A stretch of 39,350 nucleotides of DNA from Aporhodopirellula sallentina SM41 (lineage in GTDB: Bacteria > Planctomycetota > Planctomycetia > Pirellulales > Pirellulaceae), in the NCBI RefSeq assembly GCF_000346505.1, contig NZ_ANOH01000107.1:1-39350 (forward strand). The letters are read 5' to 3'. Shown in pieces: positions 8,014 through 18,133 of the stretch (positions are counted from its first letter, which is position 1; every line of letters starts with the position of its first letter). Below the pieces are notes generated by a model. That model had not been told where the DNA came from and made no database searches. It saw only the letters and a list, made by a program, of their open reading frames with translations. The translations under genes were made by a program, and so were the position numbers.

Positions 8014-10541
8014 ATACAAAGATGGACTCGATCGACATCCAATCACTCACCCGTCTTGGCAGTTGCGTCCTAGTTGTTGACGCCTCCGACGAAATTCAGT
8101 GGGCGTCCGACTGCGTCACCCGTCTCGCGGGCCGCGATTTGGTGGGGACCAAGCTCGACGAGATTGTCACCGAATCGGACCGCCCGATCGTCGCCTTTTC
8201 CATCCGAACGCCAGGCCCGCTGCCATGCCCACTGCGTGGTGCTTGGCTCCCAACAGGCGACGAAGCCCATCGATGCTTCGTCGGATCTCCCGTTCCCAAT
8301 TCAACGGAAGAGATGACCCAAATCGGTCTGCAAATCGATGACTTCGTCGAAAGCGATAGCTGGTTGAGCTATCTCATCTTGGCCGACGAAGCCGCAGCGA
8401 CGGAACAGGTAACCGCGGCCCGAATCGAACGCCTCAAGGAAGAACAAAAGAAACTCGGCGAAGCCAACCGTCACCTGGAGGACGCGCGGCAAGCAACCCT
8501 GAACATGATGTTCGACTTGGAGGAGGCTCGTCACGCCGCCGAAGAAGCCACCCAAGCGAAAAGTCAATTTCTCGCGAGCATGAGTCACGAGTTGAGAACA
8601 CCGCTCAACGGCATCATCGGCATGTCCGATCTGCTCGCCGGTACCAACCTCACCGCCAAACAATCTCAGTTCGTTGATGCCTGCCGCAGCAGTGGCGAAA
8701 CACTACTCACCCTGATCAACGACATCCTCGACTTCTCCAAAATCGAAGCCGGCAAGGTGGAACTGGAGACGCATGAGTTTGACCTCGAACTGCTAGCGAC
8801 CGACACCGTCGATGCGATGACATGGCGTGCCAAACAGAAAGGGCTGGAGATGCCATGCCGCGTCGCGCGGGACGCATGTCTTCTATTCGAAGGCGATTCC
8901 GGACGTTTGCGTCAAATCTTGACCAACCTCCTCAGTAACGCGGTCAAGTTCGCCGACGAAGGGGAGATTACCCTATCGGTGGAGGTCGTCGATCAATCCG
9001 CTGACGAAACCACGATCAGGTTTGAAGTCGCCGATACCGGAATCGGCATTCCCGAGGATCGAATCGATCGCCTCTTCGGGGCCTTCTCTCAAATTGATTC
9101 CTCGGTCACTCGTAAATACGGCGGCACCGGACTCGGACTATCGATCTCCCAAAGCCTCGTCAAGTTGATGGGAGGCACGATTGGTGTTGAGAGCGAAGAG
9201 GGAGTCGGGTCCACCTTCTGGTTTGAAATCCCGTTCGGCACCGGGACCCCCAAAATCAAACCGGTTGGATGCTCGACCAAGATCACCGCTCAACGCATCC
9301 TGATCGTTGACGACAACAAGACCAACCGCACCGTGCTAGCAGAGTACACGTCAGAGTGCGGGCACGTCAGTACGCCGGTCGCCTCGTTCGAAGAAGCAAT
9401 CGCTGCTATCGAAACCTCGAACGAACACAACCAACCGTACAACTTGGTTTTCACTGACTATCACATGCCGCATCGCGATGGCCTGGAACTGGCGACCGCG
9501 ATCCACGATCAATACGACATTCCTATTGCTTTGATTTCATCCATCGGTCTCGACCTCGAACCGGACGAACTAAAGCAATACGGAGTCGACCGAGTCCTCC
9601 ACAAACCGCTGCGTCGCGGCGATATTTGCGAGACGATTCGTTCTATCATTGGGAAACACGGCCAGCCCGATTCGCAAAAACAAGACACGCATCGCATCGC
9701 CGGCGATGACATCAACAGCCATCTTCTGTTGGTCGAAGACAACGCCATCAATCGCATGTACATGGTTGAGGTCATTCAACAACTCGGTTGCACATGCGAC
9801 ACAGCCTGCAACGGCGAAGAAGCAGTCGATGCGATCCAAAGAAACCACTACGACGTCGTATTGATGGATTGCCAAATGCCGGTCATGGATGGGCTCGAGG
9901 CAACTCGGCGAATTCGACGCATCGAATCTGAAACGAATTCATCCTCTCCCCTGACGATCGTGGCGCTGACGGCAAACGCAATTAAAGGCGATCGCGAAAA
10001 ATGCATCGAGGCGGGAATGGACGACTATCTGACCAAACCCATCAAGGTCGAGAAGGTGAGAGAACTGCTAGAGACGTTGCATCACACGCAGACCTCGGAT
10101 CCCGAGACGGAAACGGCCCCCTGCGAAATCGAACCGTCGACGAACAGGGCAACGCCATCGCCGGCAATCGAAGCAAACTCAATGCTCTCACGCTGCTTTG
10201 GCAACCTGGAGTTTGCTTGTTCGTTGTTGGACGAATTGGAATCCACCGGACTCCAACGGGTCGAAGACATCCGTGTCCCTGCTCTGGAGCAAGATGCCTC
10301 CGGGATGGCGGGAGCCGCGCACTCACTCAAAGGTGCCGCCGGCATCCTCTGTGCCGAAGCGTTACAGGACATCGCCGCCAGAATTGAACAAGCAGGCCGG
10401 GAGTCAGAGCTAGATAACGTCGACACCATGCTCGCGGAACTCAGCTCTGAAATGCGTCGCTGCCTCGACTATCTGCCCATCCTAAAAGAAGAACTCAAAT
10501 CTGCCACCTGCGAGAAAGAACATGGAAGTCTTAGTAGTTGA
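8010..10541 (+). CDS. HNOBA hybrid histidine kinase with two receivers and HPt, partner of H-NOX
   Basis: An 843-residue multidomain kinase. Residues 10-150 resemble the HNOBA (H-NOX-associated, PAS-like) domain: RGAWLP, a FVGSPV strand, then IGLQIDDF and a run into a coiled coil at about 128-185. HisKA has H193 in [10 protein letters not shown]. HATPase_c lies at about 290-410, with [16 protein letters not shown] and GGTGLGLS. Receiver 1 (430-545) has its Asp in FTDYHMP; receiver 2 (573-690) has it in [11 protein letters not shown]. The C-terminal HPt has H771 in AHSLKGAAG. The order is that of a BarA-like phosphorelay kinase. No membrane segment is seen, so it should be cytoplasmic and controlled by direct H-NOX contact. 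It overlaps the H-NOX gene by 4 bases and the HD-GYP gene by 20, so translation is probably coupled. The HPt can be expected to feed the receivers of the next two proteins; that is inference. Confidence 0.95.
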   Translation: MNTKMDSIDIQSLTRLGSCVLVVDASDEIQWASDCVTRLAGRDLVGTKLDEIVTESDRPIVAFSIRTPGPLPCPLRGAWLPTGDEAHRCFVGSPVPNSTEEMTQIGLQIDDFVESDSWLSYLILADEAAATEQVTAARIERLKEEQKKLGEANRHLEDARQATLNMMFDLEEARHAAEEATQAKSQFLASMSHELRTPLNGIIGMSDLLAGTNLTAKQSQFVDACRSSGETLLTLINDILDFSKIEAGKVELETHEFDLELLATDTVDAMTWRAKQKGLEMPCRVARDACLLFEGDSGRLRQILTNLLSNAVKFADEGEITLSVEVVDQSADETTIRFEVADTGIGIPEDRIDRLFGAFSQIDSSVTRKYGGTGLGLSISQSLVKLMGGTIGVESEEGVGSTFWFEIPFGTGTPKIKPVGCSTKITAQRILIVDDNKTNRTVLAEYTSECGHVSTPVASFEEAIAAIETSNEHNQPYNLVFTDYHMPHRDGLELATAIHDQYDIPIALISSIGLDLEPDELKQYGVDRVLHKPLRRGDICETIRSIIGKHGQPDSQKQDTHRIAGDDINSHLLLVEDNAINRMYMVEVIQQLGCTCDTACNGEEAVDAIQRNHYDVVLMDCQMPVMDGLEATRRIRRIESETNSSSPLTIVALTANAIKGDREKCIEAGMDDYLTKPIKVEKVRELLETLHHTQTSDPETETAPCEIEPSTNRATPSPAIEANSMLSRCFGNLEFACSLLDELESTGLQRVEDIRVPALEQDASGMAGAAHSLKGAAGILCAEALQDIAARIEQAGRESELDNVDTMLAELSSEMRRCLDYLPILKEELKSATCEKEHGSLSS

Positions 10542-11601
10542 TGACGAGGTTATCTCCCGCCGCATGATTGAGAACACGCTTCAAGAAGGCGGCTATCAGG
10601 TCACGACGGCGACCAACGGTTGTGAAGCTCTCGAAATTCTAAAGCAACGTCCCATCCAACTGGTGGTGGTCGATTGGGAAATGCCGGTGATGGATGGAAT
10701 CGAGTTTTGCCAGTCGGTGCGCAGCGGCGACTCGTCACGCTACGTGTACATCGTCATGCTGACCTCTCGCAGTCAACCGAGCGATGCGATTTCGGGCTTG
10801 TCAGTCGGTGCGGACGACTTCGTTACCAAACCATTTGATCCGGTTGAACTCATCATGAGAATCCACTCCGGAAGACGCGTCGTCGCCATGGAAAGCCGCG
10901 ACCTGATGATCTTTGCATTGGCAAAACTGGCAGAATCACGAGACCCCGAAACAGGTGCTCACCTCGACCGTGTCCGCAACTACTGCCGCATACTCGCCCT
11001 GCATCTGCAACGGCAGGTTCGCTTCCAAGACGAAGTCGATGATGAGTTCATTCGCTTGCTTTATGACACGAGCCCCTTGCATGACATCGGCAAGGTCAGC
11101 ATCCCGGACCACGTGTTGCTTAAACCCGCTCGGCTGACCACCGATGAATTTGAGATCATGAAGACACACACGATCCGTGGAGCCGAAACGATTGAATCCA
11201 TGATGGAACAATTTCCCAACGCAGCGTTCCTGAAAATGGCCCGTGACATCACGTTGTCACACCACGAGAAGTACGACGGGCGCGGGTACCCACATGGAGT
11301 GGCCGGCGAGCAAATCCCGCTCTGCAGTCGCATCGTTGCCGTCGCGGACGTTTACGACGCGCTGACCTCCAAACGAATCTACAAGAAAGCGTATTCACAC
11401 AGCCGCGCCAAATCCGCCATCGTCGCCGGATCGGGAAAGCACTTTGATCCCGCGATCGTCGACGCCTTCCTCGACAACGAAGATTCATTCATCGCGACAC
11501 GGAAACGCTTCCAAGACAACCTCACGTGCACAACTCACGGCATGCCTGTGACGAACACACCATTTGAATTAGTTCCCGCCATGATGGGACAAGAGCTATG
11601 A
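10522..11601 (+). CDS. Receiver-HD-GYP response regulator, probable c-di-GMP phosphodiesterase
   Basis: A 359-residue response regulator. The receiver (1-120) has acidic residues D7-D8, phospho-acceptor D51 and K103. The HD-GYP domain (about 125-325) is intact: H187-D188 in [13 protein letters not shown]247-H248-E249, and the signature D252-G-R-G255-Y256-P257, followed by [13 protein letters not shown]. Known members hydrolyse c-di-GMP to pGpG or GMP using a metal centre built from these residues. About 40 residues of unassigned tail follow. The start lies inside the kinase gene (20-base overlap), and its stop overlaps the HDOD gene by 4 bases. It should be the output that links NO sensing to c-di-GMP level. 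In the H-NOX network of Shewanella the comparable HD-GYP protein is degenerate and regulatory; here the catalytic residues look complete. Confidence 0.95.
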   Translation: MEVLVVDDEVISRRMIENTLQEGGYQVTTATNGCEALEILKQRPIQLVVVDWEMPVMDGIEFCQSVRSGDSSRYVYIVMLTSRSQPSDAISGLSVGADDFVTKPFDPVELIMRIHSGRRVVAMESRDLMIFALAKLAESRDPETGAHLDRVRNYCRILALHLQRQVRFQDEVDDEFIRLLYDTSPLHDIGKVSIPDHVLLKPARLTTDEFEIMKTHTIRGAETIESMMEQFPNAAFLKMARDITLSHHEKYDGRGYPHGVAGEQIPLCSRIVAVADVYDALTSKRIYKKAYSHSRAKSAIVAGSGKHFDPAIVDAFLDNEDSFIATRKRFQDNLTCTTHGMPVTNTPFELVPAMMGQEL

Positions 11602-13496
11602 GCACCACAATTGACCAACAGGACTATCACGCACTGGTTGTCGACGACGACCCGATTGTACGACGGATGGTTTCATTCGCATTGGCCCAAGAAGGCTTCC
11701 ATTGCAGATCGGCAAACGACGGCCAAGACGCGCTTTCGCAGCTCAGCGACTACGCGTACGACCTACTCGTGACCGATCTCCGCATGCCCAAGAAACACGG
11801 ACACTCGCTCGCGGTCGACGTGCTCTCCCAAGGATTGTGCCCAACGATCATTGTTCATACCTCCGTCGGAGACGCACGACTAACCAAAGATTTGATCATC
11901 CGCGGCGTCCATGATGTCGTCTACAAGCCGACCGATTACGAAACGTTCGCCGCCAAAGCAAAGGGGCTCGTGGTTCGCGAACGAAAACAAAACCTGTCAC
12001 CACCGCCACGCACAAAACCGACCTCCGCGGATAGCCAACAGATCGCTCGGACCAAAGCACCTCCGCCTCCGGCACCGGCCCCCGAATCCATTGCAGAATC
12101 CATTGCTGAACCTGCCCCTACGCGGACCGACAACGAACCAAACACCCCCACACAGCCTGAGCCCGCGACGGCCTCACCCCCCACCGCAGCCACCAAAAAC
12201 GAACGGCCCAAACCGGACGGCTGTGCGCCGATCGAAATGGCCGAAATGCAGGACCGTTTGACCGACGTTTCGAAAGTGCTGCCGATCTCCCACGCCGCCG
12301 TCGACGTTGCCAACATGGCCGTGTCCGGAAACTTCGACGCCGACCGACTCGTGGCCGCGATGCAGCGAGACTCCACGGTCGAGTCGAAAATACTACAACT
12401 CGCAAACCATCCCTTCTACAACCCCGGCGGGAAACGCGTTCGAGACATCAAGCAGGCGGTACTGCGGATGGGTCAAAAACGCACCGGCGAGTTGGTGCTC
12501 GCAACGAGTGCTTTCTCATCGATCAAACCTGACACACTCCCGTGGATGGACGTTGAACTGACGTGGCAACAGAGCGTCGCTGCTGGCATTGCACTGGAAC
12601 TACTCATCAAAGCCGGGATGAAAGTCAGCGTATCCGAAGGCATGCTCTTCAGCACGTTGATGAATTCCGCCGGAAGAGTCGTGCTCGGATCACACTACCC
12701 CGAGTATTACGAATCGATGGCGAAAGCCTGTGCCAAATACAGCCAGCCGTTGATGATGTACGAGGAACAATTGTTCCCACAAAGCTACGCGGAAGTCATG
12801 TGCGGCTTGCTCGCCGATTGGGACATCCCGAAAAACGTGTTTGATCCCCTTCAGCACATTCTGGAGCCTTATTCTGCATTGGCGAAGCTTCCCGATCCGA
12901 TGCGAACCAAGGTCGAACTCGTCAAACTGGCCACTCTGATCGGCCACATCGCAGTTGGCCGATGGGAGCCTTGGGAGATGGTCGAACTGCCTCGAAATAG
13001 CGTCTACGAACGACTCGGCATCACCTCCATCTCGCAGGTGATCGAGGATACCCGATCGCAATTACCGGGCATTCCCTGCCTGCGTAATACGGAAGGTCAT
13101 CTATCAAATGGCCAGAACACGCCGAGTCAGGCGGCAACGGATCAACACAGCGTGCGAAAACTCGACTACATCAATCTTTCAGACGAGAAGCACGATTTCC
13201 TCGCCGACATTGTTTCGTCGATGGGAATCCAGTTGGAAGAACACCATTTCAAACAAGGCAAAGGAAGCAACCACGTTCTCATCAACCGCATCGGCGCCGA
13301 ACAGAGTCAGAAGAAATGCAAGATCGTCGCTAGTGTCGACTGCGATACGATTGTCATCGTCCGCGATTCTCTGAACGACGCAATTGCTCCTGCCTTGGTC
13401 GGCCCTGGACTCGAGCTGCCGTGCAGTTTCGCGAGATTGCAGTCGGCCTGCCTCAATGCCGCCACGACCGACGACAAAACGGCTCAGCCAAACTAG
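11598..13496 (+). CDS. Receiver-HDOD signalling protein, last gene of the H-NOX operon
   Basis: A 632-residue protein. The receiver (10-120) has acidic residues VVDDD, phospho-acceptor D60 and K110. A Pro/Ala/Thr-rich linker at about 130-205 leads to an HDOD domain at about 210-420, with VLPISHAAVDVANMA and a SKILQLANHPFYN segment followed by IKQAVLRMG. HDOD proteins resemble HD phosphohydrolases but lack the metal-binding His-Asp pair and act as signalling scaffolds. The last 110 residues form a separate segment I cannot assign. The gene overlaps the HD-GYP gene by 4 bases (ATGA). It is probably a second phosphorylation target of the H-NOX kinase; its downstream partner is unknown. The next gene is convergent and begins 37 bases away, with no clear terminator between. 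Confidence 0.9.
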   Translation: MSTTIDQQDYHALVVDDDPIVRRMVSFALAQEGFHCRSANDGQDALSQLSDYAYDLLVTDLRMPKKHGHSLAVDVLSQGLCPTIIVHTSVGDARLTKDLIIRGVHDVVYKPTDYETFAAKAKGLVVRERKQNLSPPPRTKPTSADSQQIARTKAPPPPAPAPESIAESIAEPAPTRTDNEPNTPTQPEPATASPPTAATKNERPKPDGCAPIEMAEMQDRLTDVSKVLPISHAAVDVANMAVSGNFDADRLVAAMQRDSTVESKILQLANHPFYNPGGKRVRDIKQAVLRMGQKRTGELVLATSAFSSIKPDTLPWMDVELTWQQSVAAGIALELLIKAGMKVSVSEGMLFSTLMNSAGRVVLGSHYPEYYESMAKACAKYSQPLMMYEEQLFPQSYAEVMCGLLADWDIPKNVFDPLQHILEPYSALAKLPDPMRTKVELVKLATLIGHIAVGRWEPWEMVELPRNSVYERLGITSISQVIEDTRSQLPGIPCLRNTEGHLSNGQNTPSQAATDQHSVRKLDYINLSDEKHDFLADIVSSMGIQLEEHHFKQGKGSNHVLINRIGAEQSQKKCKIVASVDCDTIVIVRDSLNDAIAPALVGPGLELPCSFARLQSACLNAATTDDKTAQPN

Positions 13497-13533
13497 CTAA
13501 CCTTCGACCGGCTCCAAAATCCGCAACGACACT

Positions 13534-15795
13534 TCACTCGGTCGTTCGAAACGGAAGCTCACGAGCAGTCAACCATACCGACGGCTGCAGATCCTTCCCG
13601 CCGTCCTTCATTCCCAACAACACGACCTCGATTTCCTTTCCGAGGAACGTCTCGTCGACCGGGAAATAGTACGTGTACCCTGTTTTGTATTTTCGAACCG
13701 GATACTCCCACGCGTTCGTCGGGTACGACACAGCTCGATTCGCCGCTCCGATAAACTGCCCGTCCATCTTCAGAGCCGCGTAACAACCTTCCACACCATG
13801 CTCGCCGTCGACGGCAACGCAGAGATACGAGGTCGGCGTAACTTCATCGAGCGTGACGTTCGCGGACCATGATCCGACGGCCGGAACCGCCTGGGGATGT
13901 GCAAAGAGATTGCTACCTCTCCATTGGTCACGAGGCAAGATAGTATCGTCTTTGTACGCCTCCACCTCAGCGATCCGTTCAGGACAATAACGCATTCTCA
14001 AATAACGCCACGGTCCCGGTTTGGGATAGATTCGCAATCTCGATGCATTCTGAACGACCTCTTCCACAGGCGCCCAATTGGCCAAATCATTGCTCGTCTG
14101 AGCTTTGAAATACTTGTTGCGAATCAAAGTTCGGTCGTTCGCCTGCGTCTCGATCACAATTTTGTCAAAATCGATCGGCTTCGCAAAATCAACGCGAAGG
14201 CACCCACTCGCGATCCGTTGATCCTTCGCATTGACGTAGATGTCGAAGACCGTGCCGGGATCTCCATCGAACATGAAATCATCCCAAAGTGCACGCGACT
14301 TGATCAGTTCCTGTCCGACGAACGCCTGACGGGCGTTTTCGACCGCGGGAATGTCGGTCGGCCCGGAACGTTCGAGGCTGCGTATCTCCAGTGCGTTGTT
14401 GTCGGCTGCGAAACAGGTTGATTCATAATAGCCCTGCCAATCACCAGGTAGCTTCGACGGTTCGAGATCAGCGAGCTTGCGGTGCCATGGCTTTTTCAAA
14501 GCAATCGGTTCGAGCCGTTTGATAACCGACTGCTCTCCCACCACATTCTTGATGACTCGGTAAGGCCCCTCGGCGATAGACGGCTCATCACACCCAGCGG
14601 TGGTCGCCATGATCAACGCCGCGCGAAACGGATAGACCGTCACCTTCACCGAGTCGGTAGGACTGTAGTCCGTTCCGATCACTTCCTCGTACGGATGAAA
14701 CAACCGCACCTCACGCGGCTCCTCTCCCACCAATCCGACGCTTTCGTCCAACGCGATCTCATACGTCACCGGTTCCCACGTCAGATTGCGCAGCGTGATC
14801 AATCGGGTTTGCTCGTCTCCCCGAGAAACCGCATGCGGCCCGTATTTGTCCTCTGGCAAAACCATGCCGTTGACCAAGATGTCTCGGTAGCGTCGATGTA
14901 GATTGAAGATCCGAGCCAACTTCGGGTACTCATCATCCCGCAGAAACCACGGGCTGCCATAAATTTCAGGTGCGAGAATCATCGACCGGTTGAACGCCTG
15001 CAGAATGAGATCGTCGTCCCAATAGTCCAGGCAGGATGAGATGCAGACACCATGATCTTCAGCCAAACGCTTCAGTTCTGGCGGCAGACCGCGACTGAGT
15101 GCTTGAGCGCGGTTGTGCGTGGCAGGCTTTCGATTTGCCATGTGCACGCCTATATAGGTCTCGGCCCCTTCCCACAGAAACGTCGTCGCGTGCGGCGTGG
15201 CCGGACCGAGATTCAACCGGTGATTCAGCATGATGAGGTCTGGACTGTGCTTGCGACACTCCGTCATTAGCTCCGCAAACGCTTGCTGTTTCTCCGTTCG
15301 TAACTGCCCGCACACCGCATCCATCTTGAACAACTCAAACTGATGGTCACGACAGAGCGACGCTAGCAGGTTGATACGTTGTTGCTTTTCCGATTCGGTA
15401 TCGCCAAAACCATCCGGTCCCAACCACACCCCCAATCGCCCGCCAAAGCCCTTTGCTTGTTCCGCATAAGGAGCAAATCCATTTGGAAACTGTTCACGAA
15501 ACTTGACCGTGTTTGGCTTCCCGTAGTAATGCGGTGCATCGATCGCCCCGGCGTCAAAGGCATAGATGTCCAGCGTCATGCCGTACTCATCCTTGAGCCA
15601 TTGGAAGAACGCAAGATTCGCTTCGGTTTGCCCCGGGGCAGGCCCCTCGTTCGTGTTGTTGATCCAGGTGAAGTAGTGTGCCCTCGAAGGCGACGACTCA
15701 TCCGCACCGGGGTAGACGTCCTCTCCGACGATTGAATCGGGTGGAAGCAGCAAGGCGATCGCTGCGAGAAGAACGACGAGCATACGACGATTCAT
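13534..15795 (-). CDS. Secreted glycoside hydrolase-like protein (GH-D clan type) with C-terminal beta-sandwich
   Basis: From ATG 15795 this is 753 residues, starting with a signal peptide (MNRRMLVVLLAAIALLLPP, probable cleavage after about residue 24). The N-terminal half reads as a TIM barrel of alpha-galactosidase type: LDIYAFDAG early, GRLGVWLGPDG, and FKMD, which fits the K-x-D nucleophile motif of clan GH-D. A region at about 500-640 resembles a discoidin/F5-F8-type binding fold (IDFDKIVIETQ, WRYLRMRYCPERIAEVEAY). A second beta-rich part at the end resembles NPCBM-type domains. The upstream codons to 15924 are in frame but precede the signal peptide, and a GGAA lies just before 15795. 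The substrate cannot be read; a sulfated or complex glycan would suit the sulfatases elsewhere in the window. Confidence 0.8.
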   Translation of the reverse strand: MNRRMLVVLLAAIALLLPPDSIVGEDVYPGADESSPSRAHYFTWINNTNEGPAPGQTEANLAFFQWLKDEYGMTLDIYAFDAGAIDAPHYYGKPNTVKFREQFPNGFAPYAEQAKGFGGRLGVWLGPDGFGDTESEKQQRINLLASLCRDHQFELFKMDAVCGQLRTEKQQAFAELMTECRKHSPDLIMLNHRLNLGPATPHATTFLWEGAETYIGVHMANRKPATHNRAQALSRGLPPELKRLAEDHGVCISSCLDYWDDDLILQAFNRSMILAPEIYGSPWFLRDDEYPKLARIFNLHRRYRDILVNGMVLPEDKYGPHAVSRGDEQTRLITLRNLTWEPVTYEIALDESVGLVGEEPREVRLFHPYEEVIGTDYSPTDSVKVTVYPFRAALIMATTAGCDEPSIAEGPYRVIKNVVGEQSVIKRLEPIALKKPWHRKLADLEPSKLPGDWQGYYESTCFAADNNALEIRSLERSGPTDIPAVENARQAFVGQELIKSRALWDDFMFDGDPGTVFDIYVNAKDQRIASGCLRVDFAKPIDFDKIVIETQANDRTLIRNKYFKAQTSNDLANWAPVEEVVQNASRLRIYPKPGPWRYLRMRYCPERIAEVEAYKDDTILPRDQWRGSNLFAHPQAVPAVGSWSANVTLDEVTPTSYLCVAVDGEHGVEGCYAALKMDGQFIGAANRAVSYPTNAWEYPVRKYKTGYTYYFPVDETFLGKEIEVVLLGMKDGGKDLQPSVWLTARELPFRTTE

Positions 15796-16670
15796 TTCGT
15801 TTCCATGGAAAGCTGAGCTTTGATACGGCCCACCAAACTCGCGACATTCTCGCTCGCGCTGGCGGGTGTTTTTCGATTGGCTGCCGATCGGGTAATCAAC
15901 ACATTTGTAAACGGCACTGCGCACAAACGTTCAAAGCTTTATCTGATCGTCGGCGCGTAGCATCCGTGATATCCACTCGATGGCGAAATTCAATGCCCGC
16001 CCTCCTACAGAAGCGGAAAAGGGTGCCACACGCATCGTTAATGGGAGCTTGTGGAAACGCCCCAAAGCCCAGCAGACAGCCGCGATCAGATGCGCACAAA
16101 CAAGGAGCCTCCCCCTGAACACACCGTTCGGCAGGCATTCGCCGCAGCGACCGCGCGATCACCCCGACGCGTCTAGAGAAAACCAAACAACAGCGACAAC
16201 AGAACCGTTCCGATGACGGAAACGATGATCGAGCCGATACAGCCGAGGCGGTTGGAAAAGAAAGCGAACATTTTGCAGGCAATTTACAGACAGAGAATCG
16301 GGAAGCGGGCAAACGCGTTGACCTTCACAACACGTTCCGGGCATTCCCGCCTTTCATTATCACAGCTTCACTGCCACACCGCTCGCATTTTCTGTTCCAG
16401 ATTCAATTCTCGTTTCAACCGCGGTCGCGTAGCCGCCTATGAGGCTTTGCATACAAATCATCGACTCACCGACATCCTCTCCGAACAGCGAAACCATACC
16501 TCCAACGAGACGTCCCAATCTCGATCCATCTGTCATCGGATTCCAATCCATGAGCGAGCGTCATCGGAACGCAGTATGCAGGTTCCCTTCGCAAGCAGCG
16601 TCTCTGACCGAATGGTCTCCCTCCCACTCGCTGCCTCCCTTTCCCCATCCGTTTCAACTAAGGAGAACCG
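15796..16670. other. Gene-poor interval
   Basis: About 875 bases lie between the glycoside hydrolase and the DUF4142 gene. Apart from a possible 32-codon minus-strand gene (16173-16271) I see only open frames without recognisable sequence or good ribosome sites. The last 20 bases carry the AAGGAG site of the DUF4142 gene. The divergent promoters of both flanking genes should be here. Confidence 0.45.
16173..16271 (-). CDS. Possible 32-residue single-pass membrane peptide
   Basis: The minus strand from ATG 16271 encodes a peptide beginning MFAFFSNRLGCIGSIIV and ending in a hydrophobic stretch with a stop at 16173-16175. It has one predicted membrane helix, a short charged segment (NR) and a GCIGS motif. 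Very short membrane peptides with a similar NRLGC-GSI pattern are, as far as I recall, common in planctomycete and proteobacterial annotations. No clear ribosome site precedes it, which lowers confidence. The function is unknown. Confidence 0.4.
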   Translation of the reverse strand: MFAFFSNRLGCIGSIIVSVIGTVLLSLLFGFL

Positions 16671-17450
16671 ATGATGAAAACAACCCGTTTGCTAATGGCA
16701 ACACTCGTGATCGCCACAACCACCGGCATCACGACCGCCCACGCTCAGCAGAACTCCACCGAAATGCCCATCAACCCGACCAGGATTGAAACCGATCAAT
16801 CGCGGTCAAACGACCCGACAACGGGGTCGGCAATCGATCAAAACGATCGCTACGAAGCACGTCGAGTATCCCCACAATCGGATCGCGACGGGACCTCTGT
16901 AAAAGATGCGATTCTGAAAAAGTTGCTGAAAGCCAACCAGGCAGAAATCGAGCTTGCCCAACTGGCAACGCAAAGGACTCAAAATCAAGAAGTGAGGCAA
17001 CTTGCTCAAACCATGATCGAGGACCACCGCAGCCTCAATGAAAGCATCCAGCGAGCGAGCAACGACCAGCCAAACCACAACGCCTCGGCGCCTCATCAAT
17101 CGCAAAGCAACTCGCGTCAGCACATGAATCGAGGCGGTGCGTCTAATCAATCGACGACCGTACCTGAACAGCTTTGCAAGATCGCGGAACAAGCCTGCGA
17201 TAATTCTTTGCAAATGACCAAAGACATGCTCAACCGCTACGAAGGGCAAGACTTCGAAATGGCGTTTCTCGGTCAACAATGTGTTGCCCACATCAACATG
17301 CTGGCTGAACTGAAAGCTGTTGAGAGCAGCGGACCGAGTGAGCTGCAATCGATTGCCCAGAAAGCGATCGAGAAAGTCGAGAATCACCTGCAGAAGTGCA
17401 AACAGCTCGCTAAGAAGCTCGAAGATGATCGTGAGAAGAGTCAATCATAA
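16671..17450 (+). CDS. DUF4142 domain protein, exported
   Basis: A 259-residue protein starting at ATG 16671 with AAGGAG about 6 bases upstream; a second ATG follows at once. Residues 1-25 are a signal peptide with an AHA-Q cleavage site. After a low-complexity stretch rich in Asn, Asp, Thr and Ser, a helical DUF4142 domain covers about 80-250: KLLKANQAEIELAQLA, then VRQLAQTMIEDHRSLN, then a Gln/Ser/His-rich insert and ending with KAIEKVENHL and a Lys-rich tail. DUF4142 proteins are periplasmic or outer-membrane four-helix proteins of unknown function, often called putative outer membrane proteins. A small membrane protein gene follows 142 bases downstream and may be cotranscribed. Confidence 0.85.
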   Translation: MMKTTRLLMATLVIATTTGITTAHAQQNSTEMPINPTRIETDQSRSNDPTTGSAIDQNDRYEARRVSPQSDRDGTSVKDAILKKLLKANQAEIELAQLATQRTQNQEVRQLAQTMIEDHRSLNESIQRASNDQPNHNASAPHQSQSNSRQHMNRGGASNQSTTVPEQLCKIAEQACDNSLQMTKDMLNRYEGQDFEMAFLGQQCVAHINMLAELKAVESSGPSELQSIAQKAIEKVENHLQKCKQLAKKLEDDREKSQS

Positions 17451-17592
17451 CACTCTTTGACATCAAACTCCTGGCGCCGCAAGCATCTCGTCTGCGGCGT
17501 CTTTGCGTACCTGGCGGCGACAAGCCTCATGGCACCGCATATCGCTGCCCGCCAGCAAACAAAATCGCCAATAACAACAAAGGACATCAACA

Positions 17593-18051
17593 ATGTTACC
17601 TGCCACCAATCAACGCGTCGAAAATCACACCGCCGATTCGATCAATCGGGAAATTGCCGAACAAACTCGCAGACGCATTCAGTACTACGCGTCCCGATCG
17701 ACCGACGAGATTTCCCACCGGATCAATGAACTCGACCATGAATGGGACGTCGAACGTGCATTAGAGTGCAATGCCTCCGCCCTCGCGTTTTCGGGCGTGG
17801 TGTTGTCGGCCACCGGAGACAAGCGATGGCTACTACTGCCCGGCATTGTGACCGGCTTTCTGTTCCAACACGCGTTGCAAGGCTGGTGTCCGCCACTGCC
17901 AATACTGCGCCGCTTAGGCTTTCGTACTGCCGCCGAGATCAACGAGGAACGGTACGCGCTCAAAGCTCTCCGAGGTGATTTTGATCGTGAGTTTTCGAGC
18001 GCGAAGGTGTCAACGAGCCCGGCCTCCGCACTCGCTTCCGCGAGTCAATGA
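17593..18051 (+). CDS. Small membrane protein of DUF2892/YgaP-like type
   Basis: A 152-residue protein from ATG 17593, with AAAGGAC about 8 bases upstream. A charged, helical N-terminal half is followed by a hydrophobic stretch (about 62-100) and then GWCPPLPILRRLGFRT with an E-I-x-E-E-R-YALKALRGDF tail. The G-W-C-P-P-L-P signature after a membrane segment is that of DUF2892 (YgaP-like transmembrane) proteins. The function is not established. The Ser/Ala-rich end is variable. It faces the convergent beta-helix gene across 82 bases. Confidence 0.75.
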   Translation: MLPATNQRVENHTADSINREIAEQTRRRIQYYASRSTDEISHRINELDHEWDVERALECNASALAFSGVVLSATGDKRWLLLPGIVTGFLFQHALQGWCPPLPILRRLGFRTAAEINEERYALKALRGDFDREFSSAKVSTSPASALASASQ

Positions 18052-18133
18052 CTCGTCGTCGATCGCCTCGGTGTTCCATGAAAGCTGCGTCGAAACACGT
18101 TGCCACGGACCGCGTTAAAAACGTTGAGTGTTT

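Noticed and set aside
15896-16312. 138-codon minus-strand frame in the gap after the glycoside hydrolase
   Set aside because: Composition is Cys/Arg/Ser-rich without domain or ribosome site; a different frame there holds the 32-residue peptide candidate.
17457-17729. TTG-started frame with a signal-peptide-like N-terminus before the DUF2892-like gene
   Set aside because: It runs out of frame into a well-supported gene and has no ribosome site. It might be a decayed exported protein, but the evidence is too weak.
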